Positions 60,029 to 64,000 of a stretch of DNA of 64,000 nt are shown here, piece by piece. The stretch's first letter is position 1, and each line of letters starts with the position of its first letter. The notes under the pieces are model-generated. The model saw nothing but the letters and a program-made list of their open reading frames with translations. It made no database searches and was not told where the DNA came from. This DNA comes from CAVRTJ01 sp964507185 (GTDB lineage: Bacteria; Acidobacteriota; UBA4820; DSQY01), in assembly GCA_964507185.1 (NCBI GenBank), contig CAZDOY010000010.1, positions 1 to 64,000 on the forward strand, given 5' to 3'. The translations under genes and the position numbers were made by a program.

Positions 60029-61879
60029 ATGAAACGACTGTTGGTAATCACCACAATGACCCTGCTGATCGGGTCGACCGTCATGGCCGTGAGACCCATC
60101 CAGATGGCCGCCGCACACAAGGCGAAGCCGCCCGTGATGGTACCGGTCCCTCAGCAGACCAGCATGCTGAAACTGCTCCAGAGCCGGTACTCCCAGGCCC
60201 AGTTGGCCGCGGGAACATTCGTCGGGTCTGAGTTCTGCCTGGCGTGCCACACCGGCGCCATCGCTCCGGACGAAAGAGAGTGGCGCGACACCAATCACGC
60301 CCACGTGTTGCGCAAGCCCATGGGGATGTATTCCCTGCAGCCGGGCGAGGGCGTTCTCGCAAACTACCTCGGCGATCCCGCCAAGGACGACTTCATGATG
60401 GGCCTGGACTTCAACCAGTTAAGCGGCACTCCGTTCGACGACCTGAAGCCCAACGCGCCCATCCTCTCCTACGACGCCGCCACGGACCAGTACTACATCC
60501 AGCTCGGACCCAGCGGCATCAAGCTGCTCGTTGCCGCCACCTGGGCAGGCATGAGCGTTGGCAACGGCCAGCGCTACATGGTCCGCATCCCCGTGACTGA
60601 TACGCCCACGGGCTACAGCAACGCGATTTACTTCGCGCCCTTCGCCTGGAGCGGCCACGGTTACAGCAGCAACGCCTCCGCGTGGTACGACGGCAGCACG
60701 CCCAAGTACGCGCCGGGCATCGCCAGCACGGCCCTCGATTCCCTCCAGGGCCAGAACTACCTCAAGAACTGCGCCGGCTGTCACATCACCGGCATCCGCA
60801 GCAACGGCGTCACGCCCCAGGGCGAATACGTGACCCATCCCTATCCTGCGGTCCTCGTTCCGCCGAACAGCCCCGATTACCCGGACCTGGACGGTGACGG
60901 AATTCCGGACATGGCCAACATAGGCTGCGAGAGCTGCCACGGGCCCGGCTCCGCACACATCCTCGGCGGCGGCGACCCCACCAAGATCGTCAATCCCGTG
61001 GACATCTCCAACAACCAGCAGCGCTCTGAGACGTGCCTCCAGTGCCACGTCGAGATCGCCTCGGCCCCCAACAAGACCTGGGGCTACACATACGACGAAA
61101 CCGACAACAAGCCCTTCGTGATGACCAACCCTCCGGACGACCTGTCCAAGTACCAGGTCTTCACCGGTGAGAAGTGGCCCGACGGCGTCCACTATCTCGC
61201 CGAGCGCATCGATGACTTCAAGAGCAGCGCGCACTACCAGGGCGCCCACGGCATCGCCTGCAACGACTGCCACGACGCTATGGCCGAAACGCAGAACCCG
61301 GCGCAGGTCCGTGACGTCGTGTCGCACAGTGGCATTACCGTGACCAATGCCAACGTAAACGACGACAGCTTCTGCCTGGCCTGCCACCACGATCCCTACT
61401 TTGCTGCGGGCGAAGTGACCGGCCAGGACGTGATCGATTGGAAGAGCGCGGGCTTCGACGCGCCCATTCCGGACAAGATCCGCGACGCCATCGAAGAGCA
61501 CACGCATCACCCCTACGGCGCCACCCGGATGCTCGGCCTGTCGCGCTGCATCGAGTGCCACATGGCGCCCTCGTCGGGCCACGGTACCATCGGCGGCTAC
61601 AGCCACACCTTCTACCCGGCGCGGCCCGAGGACACCATCACCTACGCCGACGTCACCGGTCTCGAGTACGGCGCCACGGGCAACCCGAACTCCTGCTCCG
61701 CGTCCTGCCACCGCGGCAAGGTCATCCTCTGGAGCGACGTCCCGGCGAACCTCACACCCACCAGCATGAAGTTCGGGACCGCCAACGAAGTCAAGCTGGC
61801 CAACCACCTGGTCCAGTACTTCGGCCCCGGCGGCCTCTGGTGGGACACCACCCCTGCGAGCGCAAGCGCGCAGAAGTAA
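60029..61879 (+). CDS. Large multiheme c-type cytochrome (seven CxxCH plus one CxxxCH)
   Basis: A 616-residue exported cytochrome. AAAGGGGG precedes the ATG at 60029. Signal peptide to about residue 28, no lipobox. Haem sites: CLACH, CAGCH, CESCH, CLQCH, CNDCH, CLACH, CIECH, and a last CSASCH with one extra residue (C-x3-C-H), so eight haems are possible. Long haem-free stretches (about 90-220) have beta-rich character, as in extracellular terminal reductases. By position it is probably the outer-face partner of the conduit, an MtrC-like role without MtrC homology; this is inference. A strong terminator follows. Confidence 0.88.
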   Translation: MKRLLVITTMTLLIGSTVMAVRPIQMAAAHKAKPPVMVPVPQQTSMLKLLQSRYSQAQLAAGTFVGSEFCLACHTGAIAPDEREWRDTNHAHVLRKPMGMYSLQPGEGVLANYLGDPAKDDFMMGLDFNQLSGTPFDDLKPNAPILSYDAATDQYYIQLGPSGIKLLVAATWAGMSVGNGQRYMVRIPVTDTPTGYSNAIYFAPFAWSGHGYSSNASAWYDGSTPKYAPGIASTALDSLQGQNYLKNCAGCHITGIRSNGVTPQGEYVTHPYPAVLVPPNSPDYPDLDGDGIPDMANIGCESCHGPGSAHILGGGDPTKIVNPVDISNNQQRSETCLQCHVEIASAPNKTWGYTYDETDNKPFVMTNPPDDLSKYQVFTGEKWPDGVHYLAERIDDFKSSAHYQGAHGIACNDCHDAMAETQNPAQVRDVVSHSGITVTNANVNDDSFCLACHHDPYFAAGEVTGQDVIDWKSAGFDAPIPDKIRDAIEEHTHHPYGATRMLGLSRCIECHMAPSSGHGTIGGYSHTFYPARPEDTITYADVTGLEYGATGNPNSCSASCHRGKVILWSDVPANLTPTSMKFGTANEVKLANHLVQYFGPGGLWWDTTPASASAQK

Positions 61880-61901
61880 AGTCTTCTCGACTCGTTTCAA
61901 C

Positions 61902-61931
61902 GGGGACCCTTCGGGGTCCCCATTTTCTTTT
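61902..61931 (+). terminator. Rho-independent terminator of the cytochrome operon
   Basis: Stem GGGGACCC / GGGTCCCC with a TTCG loop, followed by ATTTTCTTTTC. The Mo-oxidoreductase gene starts 18 nt later, so read-through may supply it. Confidence 0.88.
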
Positions 61932-61948
61932 CTCGGGAGGTGCGGAAC

Positions 61949-62701
61949 ATGGCAGGCGGACGGAATTCCGTTTCGGGCAGAACCACCAGCCGCCGTGAGT
62001 TTACAACCTGGATGGGCAAGGCCGCGGCCCTGTCCATCGCCGCGGCCGCTCTGGCCTCCTGCAAAGGCAGGACCCTCATCTTCTCGTCGTCCGGCGGCGA
62101 CGGAGAACCGGCGGGCCCCGCCGGCTTTGCATTTTCACCGCCCCCATCCGGGACGACCCTGAACAGGCGTTGGCCCGTTAGGACGGTGGACGAACAGGAT
62201 CTCAGGTCCATCCTGGGCTCGTGGCGCCTTCGGATCGACGGCATGGTCGAACGGCCGGCGGATATGACCTTTGCCGACGTCGTGAGGCTGAAACGCAGGG
62301 ACCAGACCACGGACCTCCACTGCGTGGAGGGGTGGTCCGTCTTCGACATCCCCTGGAACGGCGTGGGCCTGGATACCATCGCCGAGATGGTCGGGCCGCT
62401 ACCGCGCGCCACGCACGTCACCTTCCATACGCTTCGCGGCGTCTATAACGAATCCATTCCCCTGTCGGTCGCACTGGAACCCAGGTCCATCCTCGCGTAC
62501 GGCATCACCGGGGCGACGCTCCCCCTGGCGCACGGTTTTCCCGTCCGCCTTGTCGTGCCGAGACTTCTGGGCTACAAGAACGCGAAGTACGTGGAGCGCA
62601 TCGAGTTCACGGACCACGCGGAGCTGGCTTATTGGACGGTGCGTGGGTACGGGTACGCGGGTGAAGTACCCCCCGCGAGGCTCCGCCCCGGACGCTGGTG
62701 A
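61949..62701 (+). CDS. Tat-exported molybdopterin oxidoreductase lipoprotein (sulfite-oxidase fold)
   Basis: A 250-residue protein. CGGGAGG lies 8 nt before the ATG at 61949. The N terminus has a twin-Arg motif (SRREF) and a lipobox (ALASC, Cys38), so it should be folded with cofactor, exported by Tat and lipid-anchored. The mature part is the oxidoreductase molybdopterin-binding domain: LHCVEGWSVFDIPWNGVGLD, where Cys125 should bind Mo, as in YedY/MsrP. It is shorter than MsrP. It may feed or take electrons from the cytochrome conduit; the link is inference from position. Confidence 0.85.
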   Translation: MAGGRNSVSGRTTSRREFTTWMGKAAALSIAAAALASCKGRTLIFSSSGGDGEPAGPAGFAFSPPPSGTTLNRRWPVRTVDEQDLRSILGSWRLRIDGMVERPADMTFADVVRLKRRDQTTDLHCVEGWSVFDIPWNGVGLDTIAEMVGPLPRATHVTFHTLRGVYNESIPLSVALEPRSILAYGITGATLPLAHGFPVRLVVPRLLGYKNAKYVERIEFTDHAELAYWTVRGYGYAGEVPPARLRPGRW

Positions 62702-62755
62702 CGGTCTCCGCCCCAGGGCCTCGCGGCATCCGGGGGGCCGGAGCCTTCATCGTGA

Positions 62756-62962
62756 CTATTTGAGCTTGAACGAGAGGTCCACCGTGGCCTGCCATTCGAC
62801 GGGCTTGCCCTTTTCGACGGCACCCCGGAATTCGACCACCTCAAACCAGGACAGGCCGTCGATCGTCTCCGCGGCTTTCGAGACGGCGGATTCAATGGCC
62901 TTTTCGTAGCTCTCACCAGAACAGCCGACGACCCTGACTTTCTTATAAACTCTGTCCGTCAT
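62756..62962 (-). CDS. Dodecin
   Basis: A 68-residue flavin-storage protein that forms a dodecameric sphere. The family pattern is complete: VYKKVRVVGCSGESYEKAIE, AVSKAAETIDGLSWFEVVEF, RGAVEKGKPVEWQATVDLSF. The flavin-stacking Trp is in LSWFEV. AAGGAGGG precedes the start. Expected in the cytoplasm. Monocistronic. Confidence 0.95.
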   Translation of the reverse strand: MTDRVYKKVRVVGCSGESYEKAIESAVSKAAETIDGLSWFEVVEFRGAVEKGKPVEWQATVDLSFKLK

Positions 62963-63084
62963 GGTACCCTCCTTGATTCAGGTTTTCCGGATGGAGCGGC
63001 CGGCCGCCCCGCTTCCGGCCTCCGGCTCGAACCGACGATCAACAGTCGACGGCCCGGGCCGGGCGACCGCCGAACGGCTGGTTA

Positions 63085-63795
63085 TCATGCTATCAGCGCC
63101 TTCATCTCCGCGACGGCCCGTTCGAGACCGACGAAAACCGCTCTGGCTATGATCGCGTGGCCGATATTCAGCTCCTCGATCATATCGATTCGCGAGATCG
63201 GCGCCACGTTTCTGTAGTTGAGGGCATGTCCGGCCAGGACCGCCAGATCCAGTTTTCCGGCCAGGCGGACCGCCTCTTCCACGGCCCTCAGGGCCTCCCT
63301 TCGTTCAGTCTCCGAGCGCGCCACGGCGTAGGCGTTCGTGTTGATCTCCACCGCCTGGGCGCCCACCTTGTGGACCGCCCGCACGTTTTCGGTCGACGGG
63401 TCGATGAAGATGCTGACGCGAATGTTGTGCCCGCGGAGCCTTGAAACAACCTGCCGGAGAAGCGCCGCGTTCAGAACGACGTCAAGGCCGCCCTCCGTCG
63501 TCACCTCGTTGGGCTTTTCGGGCACGAGCGTCACCTGCCAGGGCTGGACGGCGGCCGCCACCTCGACCATTTCTGAGGCGGCGGACATCTCTATGTTCAA
63601 ACGCGTGGCCACCGTCTTCTTGAGGAGCTCAACGTCGCGTTCCTGTATGTGCCGCCGATCGGCTCTCAGGTGGACCGTGATGCCGTCGGCGCCCGCCATT
63701 TCACACAGCACCGCGGCGTGGACGGGATCGGGCTCGATCCCCTTTCTCGCCTGGCGAAGCGTCGCCACGTGGTCGATATTCACCCCGAGTTTCAT
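63085..63795 (-). CDS. pdxJ: Pyridoxine 5'-phosphate synthase
   Basis: A 236-residue TIM-barrel enzyme that joins 1-deoxy-D-xylulose 5-phosphate and 3-amino-2-oxopropyl phosphate to pyridoxine 5'-phosphate. Start at 63795 (AGGTGG upstream). Family blocks: KLGVNIDHVATLRQARKGIE, ITVHLRADRRHIQERDV, NIEMSAASEM, VTLVPEKPNEVTTEGGLDV, EINTNAYA, LAGHALNYRNV and ELNIGHAIIARAVFVGL. It follows the glmM fragment by about 65 nt on the same strand, the usual glmM-pdxJ neighbourhood. Confidence 0.96.
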   Translation of the reverse strand: MKLGVNIDHVATLRQARKGIEPDPVHAAVLCEMAGADGITVHLRADRRHIQERDVELLKKTVATRLNIEMSAASEMVEVAAAVQPWQVTLVPEKPNEVTTEGGLDVVLNAALLRQVVSRLRGHNIRVSIFIDPSTENVRAVHKVGAQAVEINTNAYAVARSETERREALRAVEEAVRLAGKLDLAVLAGHALNYRNVAPISRIDMIEELNIGHAIIARAVFVGLERAVAEMKALIA

Positions 63796-63861
63796 ATTCC
63801 ACCTCATTCTTCATGTACCAGTTTCGGCTATCGGGTCGGAACCTGCAAGTTGGGGGGAGAA

Positions 63862-64000
63862 TCAGCCCTCGCCGAGTGTCTCGAGGAGGACGCCCGTCAG
63901 GCGGCTGAGTACGCGATCGACGTCGCCGTGCGTTTCAGCTTCCACCATCAGGCGGAGGAGCGGCTCGGTTCCCGAATAACGAAGGATGATGCGGCCCTTG
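63862..64000 (-). CDS. glmM: Phosphoglucosamine mutase, C-terminal fragment (runs off the window)
   Basis: Only the last 45 codons are inside the window. Read on the minus strand they give GRIILRYSGTEPLLRLMVEA and end in TLLETLGEG-type sequence. RxSGTEP is the phosphate-binding loop of domain 4 in alpha-phosphohexomutases, and in this context (upstream of pdxJ) GlmM is the best name. It makes glucosamine-1-phosphate for cell-wall precursors. Confidence 0.85.
   Translation of the reverse strand, partial: KGRIILRYSGTEPLLRLMVEAETHGDVDRVLSRLTGVLLETLGEG

Overview
The window is 64 kb of high-GC DNA (visually about 60-65% G+C) from a diderm bacterium. Evidence for a diderm: a TolC-type outer membrane factor, an RND pump, an outer-membrane beta-barrel with a decaheme cytochrome, lipoproteins, and a quinone-linked SdhCAB complex with a single large cytochrome b subunit. 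Together with the two-component-propeller diguanylate cyclase, the TPP-II-like subtilase and the multiheme cytochromes this fits an Acidobacteriota-like (Holophagae/Geothrix-type) genome or another deep-branching diderm. That placement is inference. I found no rRNA, tRNA, CRISPR array, transposase or phage gene. A 100-N gap at 51615-51714 flanked by an identical 55-bp sequence shows this is a draft or metagenome assembly.

Layout. 0-5 kb: small coiled-coil protein, lipoprotein, NapH-like Fe-S membrane protein, TPR/SPOR protein, zinc-ribbon protein and a duplicated Cys-rich secreted protein. 5-14.4 kb: POT transporter, sensor diguanylate cyclase, secreted beta-propeller, TPP-II-like subtilase, 2-Cys peroxiredoxin. 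14.9-16 kb: queD-folE (pterin/7-deazaguanine entry). 16.2-23.3 kb: TetR-MFP-RND-TolC efflux operon with a palindromic operator on its promoter, then a second paralogous TetR. 23.3-31.5 kb: HAD phosphatase, FetAB-type exporter, haem-oxygenase-like diiron protein, rlmN-lytic transglycosylase, zinc-ribbon membrane protein, YhcC-type radical SAM, GNAT. 31.6-35.2 kb: epimerase, DsrE, SnoaL-like, tautomerase, ECF sigma and zinc anti-sigma. 35.6-40.1 kb (minus strand): a bufferin-type RiPP metallophore locus (DoxX, Cys-rich precursor, MNIO/DUF692 enzyme, DUF2063 partner), preceded by a DUF2784 protein and a radical SAM protein. 40.5-51.4 kb: secreted beta-helix protein, AhpD-like, glyoxalase, ABC-F, small helical protein plus SIR2-domain protein, second POT-like carrier, gamma-carbonic anhydrase, a second ECF/anti-sigma/PDZ operon. 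51.7-55.1 kb: sdhCAB. 55.5-62.7 kb: alpha/beta hydrolase, then a porin-decaheme cytochrome conduit with a further multiheme cytochrome and a Tat-exported molybdopterin lipoprotein. 62.7-64 kb: dodecin, pdxJ and the 3' end of glmM.

The most interesting system is the bufferin-type locus. Its precursor has a signal peptide and 14 cysteines arranged as four C-x5-C-x5-C blocks made by an exact 40-residue duplication. The MNIO enzyme keeps an apparently complete set of iron-ligand residues. Both doxX and the precursor gene carry the same promoter-like pair (GTAACC, 16 nt, CATC), seen nowhere else between genes here. The second system is an MtrA/MtrB-like extracellular electron-transfer conduit, whose barrel gene starts at TTG right after a stem-loop that buries its Shine-Dalgarno sequence. 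The third is a dispersed family of composite intergenic repeats built from degenerate 7-mers (GGGATTT, GGGCTAA, GGCGAAA types) and 8-mers (GTGATCCA type), present at ten places in the window.
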